Shown here one piece after another: positions 19,678 to 29,985 of a stretch of 64,000 bases of DNA. Within the stretch, counting starts at the first letter, position 1, and each line of letters begins with the position of its first letter. The stretch comes from an uncultured Prevotella sp. GTDB lineage: Bacteria > Bacteroidota > Bacteroidia > Bacteroidales > Bacteroidaceae. A model generated the notes under the pieces. That model worked only from the letters and a program-made list of their open reading frames with translations. It ran no database searches and was not told where the DNA came from. The translations under genes were made by a program, and so were the position numbers. The DNA is taken from assembly GCA_947165435.1 (NCBI GenBank), contig CAMVAI010000001.1:1-64000 (forward strand), written 5' to 3'.

Positions 19678-22600
19678 CTATAGCTTAGCAGGGTCGATTT
19701 CCTTGTAGGCTATGCGCAGGCGGCGCCAAGTGTAGGCGACATGCAGCTTGCCATCGCGGCCCTGTATGATGCAGGGGTAGGAATATTGGCTGATGGGCGA
19801 GTCTTCGAGTGTCAAGGCGTGGCGCCAGTGAGTACCGTCGTCGCTGACGGCGAGGGAGAGGGGGGTGCGCACCCCCTTTTTGGTGGCGGGCAGCGTCTCG
19901 AAGTTGTTATAGACGAGCACATGACGACCGTCGCTGAGGGTGACGGCATCGGTGCCCGACTGGTTGTTGGGCACATCGAGCAGGGTGACCTTCGACCATG
20001 TGTCGCCGTTGTCAGAGGAGAAAGAGGTGCCTATCTTTCCGTTGCGGGTGCGCATGAGCACCTGTAGGCGGCCGTCGTTCAGCTTGAGGATGGAGGGCTG
20101 GATGCAGTCGATGGGGTGCATGCCGTTGGCAGCGGCGGTGCCGCCGGCATCGGGGGCTTCGGGGTCTTCGCTTTTGGCAGCGGCAAAACCGCTGCCCACA
20201 CTGGAGGCGGGGGAAGCGGAAGAGGCGGGGGAAGCCTTCATGTCCTCGGTGCGCATGGCGAGGGAGGCGGCGATGGGGCCGACGTAGCGCCATTGCTTTT
20301 TGGCAATGTCGTAGATTTCCATGTGGAACTTCCAGCCGTTGTCTTCCGTGCTGGAGGGACAGAGCAGACGGCCATTGATGATTTCGGGCTTGTTCTTGAT
20401 GGGGCCGAGGAAGCCCTTGGGCAGGGGTTCCTTGTTGCTCCAGGTCTTGCCGCCGTCCTTTGATTTGCAGAGCCAGCCTGTCCAGTCGCTGACCTTCAGT
20501 CCTATCTTGAAGAACAGCCACAGCTCGCCGTTGGGCATCTCGCAGATGACAGGATTCCAGCAGGCCTTGCGACGCTGGTTGGTCGAGGCGAGGCCTCGGC
20601 ATACAGGACCGTCTGAGGCGGGGGTGCTCTCGGCGGTAATGCCGGCGATGTTGCCATTGGTGGTGCCGAGCTCGAAGACACCGTCGGCGGCGAGGATGGG
20701 GGCCGTCCATGTGTTGCTGCCTTTCTTCTTGATGCTCACCCAGATGCAGACGTCGGGGTTGCGCTCATGCTTGCCGCCGAAGTAGGTGCAGACAAGGTCG
20801 CCCTTCTTCGTCTCGACGATGCTGGCCGAGTGGCACTGTGGGAAGGAGGCCTGGGTGTAGAGGAATTCGTCCTTCACGATGGCTTCTGAGGCGGTAGGCA
20901 TGTCGCAGGAGAAGTCGTAGGTGCCCGAGCCGATGTTTTTTACTGTTCCGTCGGGCAGGTGGACGTCGGCTGTCGTGTTGCAGGGGATGATGACGTGCCA
21001 GTTGATGTGGCACTGTGAACGACTGGTGCTCACCGTCGTTTTTCTCCATTCGCTATGGATGATTCCGTAGGGGGAATGGAAGATGGCCTTTGCGCTTTCG
21101 CAACCCTGGATGCCGAAGTCGGGACGAAGCACAATGTGCTTGTAAGCCGTAGCCCCCGAAGTCCCCGAAGCCCCCCCTACGGCCCCCGAGGGGGCTTCAT
21201 GTGCCAATGCACCGGGCTTGCCAGCATTTACAGTCCCTTCGGGGGCTGAAGAGTGGAATTCGGCTTGGCGGATGCCGCCAAGATACTGGTAGCACCAGGT
21301 GAGCAGGTCGCCGAGCAGCATGACGTGGTTGCCGCTGTTCATGCGGGGACTGGCCTTGTCGCCGTTCCATAGTTCCCACGTCGTGGTGGCACCGTTCTCT
21401 GCCATGTAGCCCCATGAGGGGTAGCTCTTCTGCGTGGCTATCATGTAGGCGATGTCGCTGAAGCCGTTGTCGCTGAGACCGCGCAGCAGCCATGATATGC
21501 CGATGACACCACATGGCACGTGGGCGTTGTTCTTGATGATGATGTTTTCCACCACGTTCTTTACCACCTCTTCGCGGCAGTCATCCGGCACGATGCCGAA
21601 CGAGAGTGCTAGGAGGTTGGCCGTGGCGGTGTTGTTGCCATAAAAGACGCTGTCGGGATAGAGCACATGACCCGGGCGGGGCGACGTGCCGCGACGGACG
21701 GTCAGGAAGTGGCGGTTGAAACTGGCGGTCATCTGTTCGCGGAGGGGTCGCCATAGGTCGGCCTCGCAGCCCCACTGTTCCATGAGCTGCATGGTGCGGA
21801 TGATGTATGCCGTGGAGATGAGCGACACGTCGGTCTTGCGTGCCGGGTCCTGCGAGTGGATGAGCTCCAGTTTCTCGGGTGGCACGCACCAGTCGCCATA
21901 CTTGCCGCAGCGGATGATGCCGTCGTCGCTGTACTCCTCGATGATATGATTGACCCACTTCTTGATATAGGGATAGGAGCGGTCGATGGCCTCGCGGTTG
22001 CCGAACTGCCGCCACAGCATGTCGCAGCCGAAGGGCAGGGCAGCAGCCCAAGTGACGTCGTCGCTGTAGTAGTTCCAGAAGGCCGGTGCCACATCGGGTA
22101 TGCAGCCGTCGGAGCGCTGTGCCTCGCAGATGTCGCGCATCCACTTGGTGTAGAGCCGCTCGTTCTGTGCCACGAAGCTCTCGCCGAGACTGCCCACGGT
22201 GCGGTCGCCCAGCCAGGGCTGTCGCTCGTCGCGCTGCGGGCAATCGACGGGCATGCCTTTGTAGTTGGCGGCAATACCCATACAGGCATTCCGCACCACC
22301 TTATTTAATATAGTGTCGCTGCAGCTGAAACTATTCGGATAGACGGCAATGCCGTCATACACCTCCTCGGCTACGAGCTGGCGGGCGTCGAGGTCTTTCA
22401 TGCCCGACACCTCGACGTAGCGGAATCCGTGATAGACAAACGTCGGTCGCCAGGCGCGGTCTTTGTCCCATTCTTTGACAACAGGCTCCTGCCCGTTGCA
22501 GACATAGGTGTCAGTAGAGCGGGCGTTACGCAGGTTTTCCGTATAGAGCGTGCCGTCAGCGTTCAGCTTCTCGGCATAGCGCACGCGGATGGTGTCGCCT

Positions 22601-23850
22601 GCCTTGCCGTGGGGCATCAGCGACACCCATCCCGCCATGTTCTGTCCGAAGTCGATGACGTAAGTGTCAGGCTTGCCGGGCAGGGGTTTTATTTTTTTCC
22701 ACCCTGTAGGGCCGGGGATGGTCTTGGCAGGCTTCCACAGTTCGTGACAGCGTTGTACCATCATGCCCGGTGTCATCTGTGCGCGCAGCTGGCCAGTGGG
22801 GATGTCGGTGCGCTCGGCCTTGAGCCACCGGCTGTCGTCGTAGCCCACCTTGGCCCAACCGGTCATCTCCTTGCGGGCATCATACTGCTCGCCATCGTAC
22901 TCGTTGTTCGAACGGATGGGGCCGTTGGCCGTCACACGCCAGCCCTTGTCGTCGGTCTGCAGGCGCTGGGTGGTACCGTCGTCATACTCTACGATGACGT
23001 TGATACGGCACTTGGGCAGTCCGAAGACGGGAATCTTATAGGGCTTGTGCTGCTGCATGGGGAAGTAGCGGCCGTTGCCGAGGATGATGCCAAGGCAGAC
23101 AGCCCGACTCCCGGCAGACCCTCCCCCGGTCCCTGCCTGTGAGGAAGGGGAGTAGGTAGTGAGAGCCTTGGTGGCGTCGTAGGTATTGTAGTAGATGGTC
23201 TTGCGGTAGTCCGAGGGCACGGGGGTGAGCACATCGCGGCCGATGCGCTGGCCATTGACGTAGAACTCGTAGAGACCCAGTCCGGCCACGAAGGCGGTGG
23301 CACGCTTGATGGGCTTCTGCTTCAGCTCGAACTCCTTGCGCAGATAGCGGGCAGCCAGCCGTGTGTGGAAGCCGCGCTCCTCGCCGGGCTGCAGGCTCTC
23401 CAGTCCTATCCAGTAGCCCTTCCACTTGGATTCGTTGAACAGGCCCGTGCTGAAGTGCGCCTCTTGGCTCCATGCCGACTCGCCAGCGGTAGTCCATACC
23501 TTCACCTTCCACGTGCAGGCCGTATTGCTCGCCAGTGGCTTGCCGGCATAGCGTATCCACAGCTGCTGGTCGCTCTCCACGCGGCCAGTATTCCATACTT
23601 CACCCTTGTCGTCGCTGACTATCAGCTGGTAGGCCGTCTGGTACACGTTCTGTTTGTCGCTTTCAATCTGCCATGAGAAGCGAGGTTCTGCCGTGTCGAT
23701 GCCTAACGGATTGTCGAGGTTTTCCACGCGCAGCATGCTGACGCAGGCCGACCCTCCAGAGGCGGCCCCACCCCCCTGCCCCTCCCTTGCAGAGAGGGGA
23801 GTAGTTAGTAGGAGCGTGAGAATTACTATGATATAATTAATTCCTCTCAT
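19678..23850 (-). CDS. GH78 alpha-L-rhamnosidase fused to C-terminal BNR/sialidase-like beta-propeller
   Basis: GH78: VENLDNPLGIDTAEPRFSWQIES...GMPVDCPQRDERQPWLGDRTV...GATTTWELWNGD; C-term SASIVETKKGDLVCTYFGGKHERNPDVCIWVSIKKKGSNTW...QPSILKLNDGRLQVLMRTRNGKIGTSFSSDNGDTWS. Confidence 0.87.
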   Translation of the reverse strand: MRGINYIIVILTLLLTTPLSAREGQGGGAASGGSACVSMLRVENLDNPLGIDTAEPRFSWQIESDKQNVYQTAYQLIVSDDKGEVWNTGRVESDQQLWIRYAGKPLASNTACTWKVKVWTTAGESAWSQEAHFSTGLFNESKWKGYWIGLESLQPGEERGFHTRLAARYLRKEFELKQKPIKRATAFVAGLGLYEFYVNGQRIGRDVLTPVPSDYRKTIYYNTYDATKALTTYSPSSQAGTGGGSAGSRAVCLGIILGNGRYFPMQQHKPYKIPVFGLPKCRINVIVEYDDGTTQRLQTDDKGWRVTANGPIRSNNEYDGEQYDARKEMTGWAKVGYDDSRWLKAERTDIPTGQLRAQMTPGMMVQRCHELWKPAKTIPGPTGWKKIKPLPGKPDTYVIDFGQNMAGWVSLMPHGKAGDTIRVRYAEKLNADGTLYTENLRNARSTDTYVCNGQEPVVKEWDKDRAWRPTFVYHGFRYVEVSGMKDLDARQLVAEEVYDGIAVYPNSFSCSDTILNKVVRNACMGIAANYKGMPVDCPQRDERQPWLGDRTVGSLGESFVAQNERLYTKWMRDICEAQRSDGCIPDVAPAFWNYYSDDVTWAAALPFGCDMLWRQFGNREAIDRSYPYIKKWVNHIIEEYSDDGIIRCGKYGDWCVPPEKLELIHSQDPARKTDVSLISTAYIIRTMQLMEQWGCEADLWRPLREQMTASFNRHFLTVRRGTSPRPGHVLYPDSVFYGNNTATANLLALSFGIVPDDCREEVVKNVVENIIIKNNAHVPCGVIGISWLLRGLSDNGFSDIAYMIATQKSYPSWGYMAENGATTTWELWNGDKASPRMNSGNHVMLLGDLLTWCYQYLGGIRQAEFHSSAPEGTVNAGKPGALAHEAPSGAVGGASGTSGATAYKHIVLRPDFGIQGCESAKAIFHSPYGIIHSEWRKTTVSTSRSQCHINWHVIIPCNTTADVHLPDGTVKNIGSGTYDFSCDMPTASEAIVKDEFLYTQASFPQCHSASIVETKKGDLVCTYFGGKHERNPDVCIWVSIKKKGSNTWTAPILAADGVFELGTTNGNIAGITAESTPASDGPVCRGLASTNQRRKACWNPVICEMPNGELWLFFKIGLKVSDWTGWLCKSKDGGKTWSNKEPLPKGFLGPIKNKPEIINGRLLCPSSTEDNGWKFHMEIYDIAKKQWRYVGPIAASLAMRTEDMKASPASSASPASSVGSGFAAAKSEDPEAPDAGGTAAANGMHPIDCIQPSILKLNDGRLQVLMRTRNGKIGTSFSSDNGDTWSKVTLLDVPNNQSGTDAVTLSDGRHVLVYNNFETLPATKKGVRTPLSLAVSDDGTHWRHALTLEDSPISQYSYPCIIQGRDGKLHVAYTWRRLRIAYKEIDPAKL
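20176..20213. repeat. Family 2 hairpin element in frame in the GH78-BNR gene
   Basis: GGCAGCGG CAAAA CCGCTGCC CACACTGGAGGCGG; encodes ASSVGSGFAAA. Confidence 0.8.
21151..21248. repeat. Family 1-type palindromic element pair in frame in the GH78-BNR gene
   Basis: GAAGCCCCCCCTACGGCCCCCGAGGGGGCTTC and a nearby inverted AGTCCCTTCGGGGGCTGAAG; encodes SAPEGTVNAGKPGALAHEAPSGAVGGASGTSGA. Confidence 0.6.
23117..23153. repeat. Family 1 element in frame in the GH78 module
   Basis: ACCCTCCCCCGGTCCCTGCCTGTGAGGAAGGGGAGT; encodes TYSPSSQAGTGGGSAG. Confidence 0.55.
23766..23803. repeat. Family 1 element immediately after the GH78 signal peptide, in frame
   Basis: CCCCACCCCCCTG CCCCTC CCTTGCAGA GAGGGG AGTAG; encodes TTPLSAREGQGGGAA. 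Confidence 0.6.
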
Positions 23851-23901
23851 CTTTATATATTGCTGTGTTTTATTACAATCTATTGTGTTTTATTACTATC
23901 T

Positions 23902-23938
23902 ACTCCCCTCCCTACGGGGGAGGGGCGGTGGGAGAGGC
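23902..23938. repeat. Intergenic family 1 element
   Basis: CTCCCCTCCCTACGGGGGAGGGGCGGTGGGAGAGG between the GH140-like and GH78 genes. Confidence 0.75.
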
Positions 23939-23944
23939 TATTGT

Positions 23945-25450
23945 TTACTCGTTTAAGTCGCGTTCCTTACTCTTGTATCCGTCTGGCGACAGCTCGGTCT
24001 GGTCTTTCTTCAGGTAGTCTTTGGTGCTATCGATGGCAATGAGCACGCCGTCCTCGACACGCGCCGACTGCGGGTGGTAGCGGAAGGTGAGCACCTTCGA
24101 GTCGTACTCGCCCAGGTACTTCAGCTTGCCGGTGGCTGCCGTCATCCACCAGACGTGCTTCTTCGTGCCGCTGATCTTCGTGAGGTCCACGCGCATCGAG
24201 TTGCCGTTGTAGTTATAGACCAAGAGGTAGTCGCTGCCACGTGTGGCGATGAGGCGGTTATACTTCTCACCATTGTCTTGGTTGATGCTCTGGTCGGGCA
24301 CACGCTCGAAGTAGGGGAACGACAGGATGAGACGCTTCAGGTATTGCATCTGCGAGAATCCCGGGTCGTGCAGGGCCTGATACCACGCCTTCACGTCACC
24401 GGCATCGCCGTAGCTCGTCGGGTAGCCGGGTTTTAGCATCTGCATGATGGCGTTGTGGCCGTAGGTGTGACCGCACGAGCCGGCAAAGACGCTCCAATAG
24501 GCATAGCGGCGCACGTCGTAGTCCTGCCAGCGTCCCTCGTTGGGGTCGTGCAGTCCGATGGGGATGTCCTCGTAGGAGGGCTCGGCGTCGAGCACGGGCT
24601 TGATGGGGTTGTACTTCCACGTGGAATCGACGTACATCCAGTTGTCTTCCTCGGTGTTGTCGGGGATGGGGTAGTCGGCATTGCCCATGCGCTGGCCGTA
24701 GCGGCGGTGGCCGCTCTGGAAGGTGTGGAAGTCCATCCATGCAGCCTTCGACCACCAGCGTGCCGACGTGTAGCGGCCTCGCGGGTGGTAGGTCATGAGG
24801 TGGTTCTTGTCTATCTGCTTAATGGTGGTGGCCAGTGCCTCCCATACCTCGGGCTTGATGTCGCCCTGGATGTCGCCACCCATGAACCAGATGATGTTGG
24901 GCTTCGACTTGTAGCGGTTGGCGAGGAAGGCACCGTACTTCTTGGCATCCTCTACGGAGAGTTTGCCGTCCTTTACCAGTCCGCCCCAGATGCACACCAT
25001 GCCGATGTAGATGCCGTGGTCGGCAGCACGGTCGATGATGTAGTCCAAGTGGTCCCAGTAGGTGTAGGCACCAGCCCCCCTTGCTCCCCCCTTGGGGGGA
25101 TATTGGTAGGCCGAGAAGCTCCAGTCCATCTGCATCTTTCCTCCCCCCAGGGGGAGGTGGGAGGGGGCTCCGTAGATGTTATAGGCCGGCACGCCGTCGA
25201 TGGTCTGCACCTGCACCACGTTGTAGCCCGCCTTGGCCACGCTCTGCAGATACCACTCCGCCTCGGCCCTGTCGAGCCGCTCGGGCAGCAGCCATCCCGT
25301 CTCGCCCAGCCAGAAGAAGGGCTCGCCGTTTTCAAACTGCAGATAACGCTGGTTATCCGACACGCGTAGCTTGCCGTTGTCCCACGGCTTGGCGGCCTGC
25401 ACCGACAGGGTCAGCAGCATCAGGCCTATGATCATCAGGGTCTTTTTCAT
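23945..25450 (-). CDS. GH140-like / DUF4038 family glycoside hydrolase (apiosidase-like)
   Basis: Signal peptide; LRVSDNQRYLQFENGEPFFWLGETGWLLPERLDRAEAEWYL...IIWFMGGDIQGD...VLDAEPSYEDIPIG; C-terminal collagen-binding-like domain. Confidence 0.85.
   Translation of the reverse strand: MKKTLMIIGLMLLTLSVQAAKPWDNGKLRVSDNQRYLQFENGEPFFWLGETGWLLPERLDRAEAEWYLQSVAKAGYNVVQVQTIDGVPAYNIYGAPSHLPLGGGKMQMDWSFSAYQYPPKGGARGAGAYTYWDHLDYIIDRAADHGIYIGMVCIWGGLVKDGKLSVEDAKKYGAFLANRYKSKPNIIWFMGGDIQGDIKPEVWEALATTIKQIDKNHLMTYHPRGRYTSARWWSKAAWMDFHTFQSGHRRYGQRMGNADYPIPDNTEEDNWMYVDSTWKYNPIKPVLDAEPSYEDIPIGLHDPNEGRWQDYDVRRYAYWSVFAGSCGHTYGHNAIMQMLKPGYPTSYGDAGDVKAWYQALHDPGFSQMQYLKRLILSFPYFERVPDQSINQDNGEKYNRLIATRGSDYLLVYNYNGNSMRVDLTKISGTKKHVWWMTAATGKLKYLGEYDSKVLTFRYHPQSARVEDGVLIAIDSTKDYLKKDQTELSPDGYKSKERDLNE
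25071..25172. repeat. Inverted pair of family 1 palindromic elements (BIME-like) in frame in the GH140-like gene
   Basis: AGCCCCCCTTGCTCCCCCCTTGGGGGGA and CCTCCCCCCAGGGGGAGGTGGGAGGGGG flank ~40 bp; encodes SHLPLGGGKMQMDWSFSAYQYPPKGGARGAG. Confidence 0.75.
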
Positions 25451-25475
25451 TGTTTCGTATGGTTAGTCTATAATA

Positions 25476-25513
25476 AGAAGACTGACGAGCAAGCATTTTG
25501 TCGCCAGTCTTCT
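25476..25513. other. Inverted repeat (AGAAGACTG...CAGTCTTCT) in the GH51/GH140 intergenic region
   Basis: 9-bp perfect arms at 25476-25484 and 25505-25513; weak T-run, terminator or operator unclear. Confidence 0.4.
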
Positions 25514-25539
25514 GTTGTTATTGTCTTTTCCGCTATCTC

Positions 25540-27552
25540 TTACAGCTGGTATTCCAGCATCACCATCGAGTAGGGAGGCAGGTCGATGTCAAACTTCTTC
25601 TGGGCCTTGACGGTCTCCTTCTTGGGGGCAATGGGCTGCTCCTTGTAGTTGTTCTCCTGGTCGGCAGCACCGGCCAGTACCGTTTTCACGCAGTTCTTCT
25701 TGATGGGGAAGCGGCTGAGGTTGATGTCGGCCTCTTTCTCCTTGTCGGTGGCGTTCACCAGCTTGACGTAGAGCTTGCGGGTCTTCACGTTCAGCACCAC
25801 CGACTGTCCATAGTGTACGTCCTCCTGTGGCTGCTGGATGCCGGCGGCGTCACCCTCGAAGCGTACGCAGTCGCCGTAGTAGTACTGTCCGCTCGACAGT
25901 CCGAAGAGCTGCTGCACGTAGTAGCTGCACGTCGGGTAGATACGCTCGTTGTCGAAGTATATCAGGTCGGGATTCCAGTTGGTGGCATCCTTCTTGGCAA
26001 ACAGCGGGGCATAGCTCGTCATGCACACCACGTCGGCGTTGCGCTCCACATGCAACAGGTACAGCCCCTCGGCCAGGGCGTCGATGAGCTTCTTGTCCTT
26101 GGCGGCATATTCGCCTAAATAGACCTTCGTCTTGCGGTCGCGCGGGTAGCTGTCGTACTGGCGGCTCTTCAGGAAGTAGTCGCGCTTCTCATAGTAGTGC
26201 TCGTCGATGATGGGCATTGCCAGTTCGTCGGCCAGTTTCCATCCGGCCTCATAGTCGGGGTTCTCGGGGTGCGAGCCCGGTCCGGCCGTACCCACGATGA
26301 CGATTTCGGGATGCGCCTTCTGCACCCGCTCGTACATATAGCGGAAACGCTCTGCAAACTCAGGCGTGATTTTCTCTTCGTTGCCGATGCCGAGGTATTT
26401 CAGCCCGAAGGGCTTGGGGTGTCCCTGGTCGGCACGCATCTTCGCCCACTTCGAGGTGGCAGGGTCGCCGTTGGCCCATTCTATCAGGTCGAGGGCATCC
26501 TGCACCCACTCGTCCATCTCCGACATGGGGCATACCTCCTGAGCCTGGGTGGGCCACATGTTCCATCCGCCATTCGTGCCTTGGCACGACACACCGCAGG
26601 GGAGGATAGGCAGCGGGGCCATGCCCAAGTCTTCGCAGAACTGGAAATACTCATAGTAGCCTAAGCCCATCGACTGGTGGTAGCCCCACGTGTTCTTCAG
26701 CTGTCGGCGCTGTTCCTTCGGTCCGATGGTGGTCTTCCAGCGGTAGGTGTTCCAGAATCCGTCGCCGCCGCCATGTACCACACACCCGCCGGGGAAACGC
26801 AGGAACTTCGGCTGCAGGTCGGCCAATGCCTGTGCCATGTCCTTGCGCAGCCCATGACCTTTATACGTGTCTTGCGGCATGAGCGACACCATATCGACGT
26901 CTATCACGCCGGTATTCATCACCAATACCTGCACGACGGCATTCGTGCAGTCCTCCGAAGGAGTCAGCACGGCCTCGTACTTCTTCCATGCCTTGTTGTC
27001 GGCAGTAATCATGGCATCGGCCAGCAGTTTCAAGTCTTTGCCCTTGCCTTGCGGGGCACCCAACACGATGCGAACCTGCTTGGCACTTCCAACGTTACGC
27101 AGGAATACGGAGAAGTCGTACTTGGCTCCCCCCTTGACGGAGATGCCTTTGAAGCCACCGTTCTCCAGTCCGTAGCCCTTCCATCCCTTGTAGTCGTAAA
27201 ACTCCTTTACACGCTCCACGTGCAGCCGCATGTAGGTGGGGTTGTTGGGGTGTATGCCTTCAGTCTTGCACACCTCCAGCATGCCTAACGAGTGGCCCGG
27301 GCGCACCTGTTTCCAGGCTGTTCCGGCTCCCCAGCCGTCGTGTTCCACCGGACTGTATTCAAACGACCCGTTTTGTATCAGTTCTGCATACAGGCCACCG
27401 TCGGCACTGGAACTGATGTCTTCGAAGAAGATGCCGATGAGTTCGTCGCTAATAGCTTTTCCGCCTTTCGGCGCATTTATGGGTTTCTGGGCTTGTAGTC
27501 CCGTAGTGGCTGCCAGCAGCATGGCAGCAAGCATAGTCTTTCTAATGTTCAT
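25540..27552 (-). CDS. GH51 alpha-L-arabinofuranosidase
   Basis: ISDELIGIFFEDISSSADGGLYAELIQNGSFEY...LRFPGGCVVHGG...KYLGIGNEEKITPEFAERF...DEHYYEKRDYFL...YLGEYAAKD. Confidence 0.93.
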   Translation of the reverse strand: MNIRKTMLAAMLLAATTGLQAQKPINAPKGGKAISDELIGIFFEDISSSADGGLYAELIQNGSFEYSPVEHDGWGAGTAWKQVRPGHSLGMLEVCKTEGIHPNNPTYMRLHVERVKEFYDYKGWKGYGLENGGFKGISVKGGAKYDFSVFLRNVGSAKQVRIVLGAPQGKGKDLKLLADAMITADNKAWKKYEAVLTPSEDCTNAVVQVLVMNTGVIDVDMVSLMPQDTYKGHGLRKDMAQALADLQPKFLRFPGGCVVHGGGDGFWNTYRWKTTIGPKEQRRQLKNTWGYHQSMGLGYYEYFQFCEDLGMAPLPILPCGVSCQGTNGGWNMWPTQAQEVCPMSEMDEWVQDALDLIEWANGDPATSKWAKMRADQGHPKPFGLKYLGIGNEEKITPEFAERFRYMYERVQKAHPEIVIVGTAGPGSHPENPDYEAGWKLADELAMPIIDEHYYEKRDYFLKSRQYDSYPRDRKTKVYLGEYAAKDKKLIDALAEGLYLLHVERNADVVCMTSYAPLFAKKDATNWNPDLIYFDNERIYPTCSYYVQQLFGLSSGQYYYGDCVRFEGDAAGIQQPQEDVHYGQSVVLNVKTRKLYVKLVNATDKEKEADINLSRFPIKKNCVKTVLAGAADQENNYKEQPIAPKKETVKAQKKFDIDLPPYSMVMLEYQL

Positions 27553-27609
27553 ATTTCTTTTTTAGTTGTTATTGATGTCGTGTACATATTTATAGGTGGG
27601 TGGTTGCTG

Positions 27610-29985
27610 TTATCTTTTCAGCACATATTCGCCGCCAGCCCGTGTAGCCAGCGTATAGACATGGCTTTCCTTGGTCTTTTTCAAGCCCTTCCCTTTTAGG
27701 GGTGTCAGACTGCGGATGCGGCATGTGCCACCGTTGCGCGAGCGTACGACGGCTTGTGTCAGCAGTCCGTCTTTCCAGTCGATGTCTATCTCAAAACCGC
27801 CACGAGCCACCAGCCCTTTCACGCTGCCGTCTTTCCATACGGAGGGCAGGGCGGGCAACAGGTATATGAATCCGTCGTGGCTCTGCATGAGCATCTCGGC
27901 GATGCCCGCCGTGCAGCCGAAGTTGCCGTCAATCTGGAAGGGCGGATGGGCATCGAACAGGTTCGGATAGGTGCCGCCGCGCTGCTTGACGGTGCCGAAG
28001 ATGAGGAACGTGTCGGCCGTCAGCGTCAGCTGGTCTTTGATGAGCTTGTAGGCATGCTCACCGTCGAGCAACCGCGCCCACGAGCACACCTTCCACCCCA
28101 TGCTCCACCCTGTAGAGACGTCGCCGCGAGCCTGCAGCGAGACGCGGGCGGCTTTCCATAGGTCGGGGGTGCGGAAGGGCGAAATCTGGTACGACGGATA
28201 GAGTCCGTAGAGGTGTGAGAAGTGGCGGTGGTCGTCTTTCGGGTCGTCCACGTCGTCCAGCCATTCCTGCAGCTGTCCCCAGCGGCCAATCTGCATGGGT
28301 GGCAACTGCGGCAGCTGTCCGGCAATGGTGGCCAGCAGCGGGTCGTTGTTGCCCAGCACCTTGGCGGCCGCCAGTACGTTGGAATATAGTTCGGCGACTA
28401 TCTGGTTGTCCATCGTCACGCCCGCATCCAGCGGCGACGGGCGCCCCTTGCCGCCATGCTCGGGCGACTCCCCCGGACATACCACCAGATAGCCCTTCGT
28501 GGGGTGCTTGACCAGTGTCTGCGTGTAGAAGCGGGCCGCTTCGAGCATGATGGGGAAGTATTGCCGTAGGAAGTCGTTGTCGCCGGTGTAGAGATAGTGC
28601 TCCCACAGATGGCGGCATATCCATGCCGAGCCGGTGGGCCACAGGCCTGTCTGTGCATGATCCACGGGTCCGGTGATGCGCCATTGGTCGGTGTTGTGGT
28701 GCAGCACCCATCCGTCGGCCCCGTACATGTCGCGGGCCGTCTGCCTGCCGGTCTGGCTGATTTCGCGAATCAGTTTGAACAGCGGCTCGTTCAGCTCGGT
28801 CAGGTTGGTGACTTCCGACGGCCAGTAGTTCATTTCCAGGTTGATATTGGTGGTGTATTTCGAGTCCCACGAGGGGAGCATCTTCTCGTTCCAGATGCCC
28901 TGCAGGTTGGCGGGGTTCATATTGTCAGGCTGCGACGAGCAGATGAGCAGGTAGCGGCCGAATTGGAAATAGGTGGCGACGAGGTGATTGTCGGCAGCCT
29001 GTCCGAACCGCTCTATGCGCTTGTTCATGGGCATGCGGGGCAGGGTGTTCTCACCCAGGTTGAGTGCCACACGGTCGTAGTATTGCTTGTAAGTCTTGGT
29101 GTGCTGCTCCTTGAGGGCTGCATACCCCAGCCGCGTGGCCTTGTGCAGCCGCTCTTTGGATTGTGCTGCCTCGTCGCCCGTGATGTCGTTGTAGCTCTTG
29201 ACGTTGGTGCCGATGGCGACGTAGAGCGTCGCCTCGTCGGCACCCACCACACTCAGGTTGCCATTGCTCTGGCTGACCTTGCCGCCCTTGGCCCGAACGG
29301 CCATGCGCCCCATGAAGCGCACCTTCCCCTTCAGTCCCTCATGCTTGCTGGACACGCCCAGCAGCGTGGTCTCCAGTCCGTCGCTGCCAATGAGCACATT
29401 CTCGTGCGGCGAGGTGAGGTTGGCGGTAAACGTGAGCATCCCCTTCCTGTCGGCTGTCATTCTGACGACTATCACATGGTGGCCGCCCAGGGGGGCGATG
29501 ACTTCCCGCTCGTAGCCCACGCCGCCAGCCTGATAGCGCACCACGGTCTTGCCGTTGTCCAAGTCGAGCCATCGCTCATAATGGCTGTAGTCGGCATGGC
29601 CGGGCATGGCGATGTAGAGGTCGCCGAACGGCTGGTAGGGCATGCCGCTGTTCTTGCCGGCACTGTAGGGCATCACCTTGTCGTTGGCCAACTGCTGCGC
29701 CTCTTTGTACTTCCCGTCGAAGATGAGCTGGCGCACCTTCGGCAGGTTCTCTTTGGCATTGGGGTTGATGACGTTGTTCGGCTGTCCGGCCCAGAGCGTC
29801 TCTTCGTTCAGCTGGATATGCTCTACGGCGGGAGTGCCGAACACCATGCCGCCTATGACGCCGTCGCCCACGGGCAGCGCCTGTGTCCACGTCATGGCTG
29901 GTTGGTTGTACCATAGCTTGTACTCACGGGCCGTCGCCGTGACGACCGCTAATAGGACTATTGATAGAATGGCAGTTTTTTTCAT
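27610..29985 (-). CDS. GH95 family alpha-L-fucosidase / alpha-L-galactosidase
   Basis: [97 protein letters not shown]. Confidence 0.93.
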   Translation of the reverse strand: MKKTAILSIVLLAVVTATAREYKLWYNQPAMTWTQALPVGDGVIGGMVFGTPAVEHIQLNEETLWAGQPNNVINPNAKENLPKVRQLIFDGKYKEAQQLANDKVMPYSAGKNSGMPYQPFGDLYIAMPGHADYSHYERWLDLDNGKTVVRYQAGGVGYEREVIAPLGGHHVIVVRMTADRKGMLTFTANLTSPHENVLIGSDGLETTLLGVSSKHEGLKGKVRFMGRMAVRAKGGKVSQSNGNLSVVGADEATLYVAIGTNVKSYNDITGDEAAQSKERLHKATRLGYAALKEQHTKTYKQYYDRVALNLGENTLPRMPMNKRIERFGQAADNHLVATYFQFGRYLLICSSQPDNMNPANLQGIWNEKMLPSWDSKYTTNINLEMNYWPSEVTNLTELNEPLFKLIREISQTGRQTARDMYGADGWVLHHNTDQWRITGPVDHAQTGLWPTGSAWICRHLWEHYLYTGDNDFLRQYFPIMLEAARFYTQTLVKHPTKGYLVVCPGESPEHGGKGRPSPLDAGVTMDNQIVAELYSNVLAAAKVLGNNDPLLATIAGQLPQLPPMQIGRWGQLQEWLDDVDDPKDDHRHFSHLYGLYPSYQISPFRTPDLWKAARVSLQARGDVSTGWSMGWKVCSWARLLDGEHAYKLIKDQLTLTADTFLIFGTVKQRGGTYPNLFDAHPPFQIDGNFGCTAGIAEMLMQSHDGFIYLLPALPSVWKDGSVKGLVARGGFEIDIDWKDGLLTQAVVRSRNGGTCRIRSLTPLKGKGLKKTKESHVYTLATRAGGEYVLKR

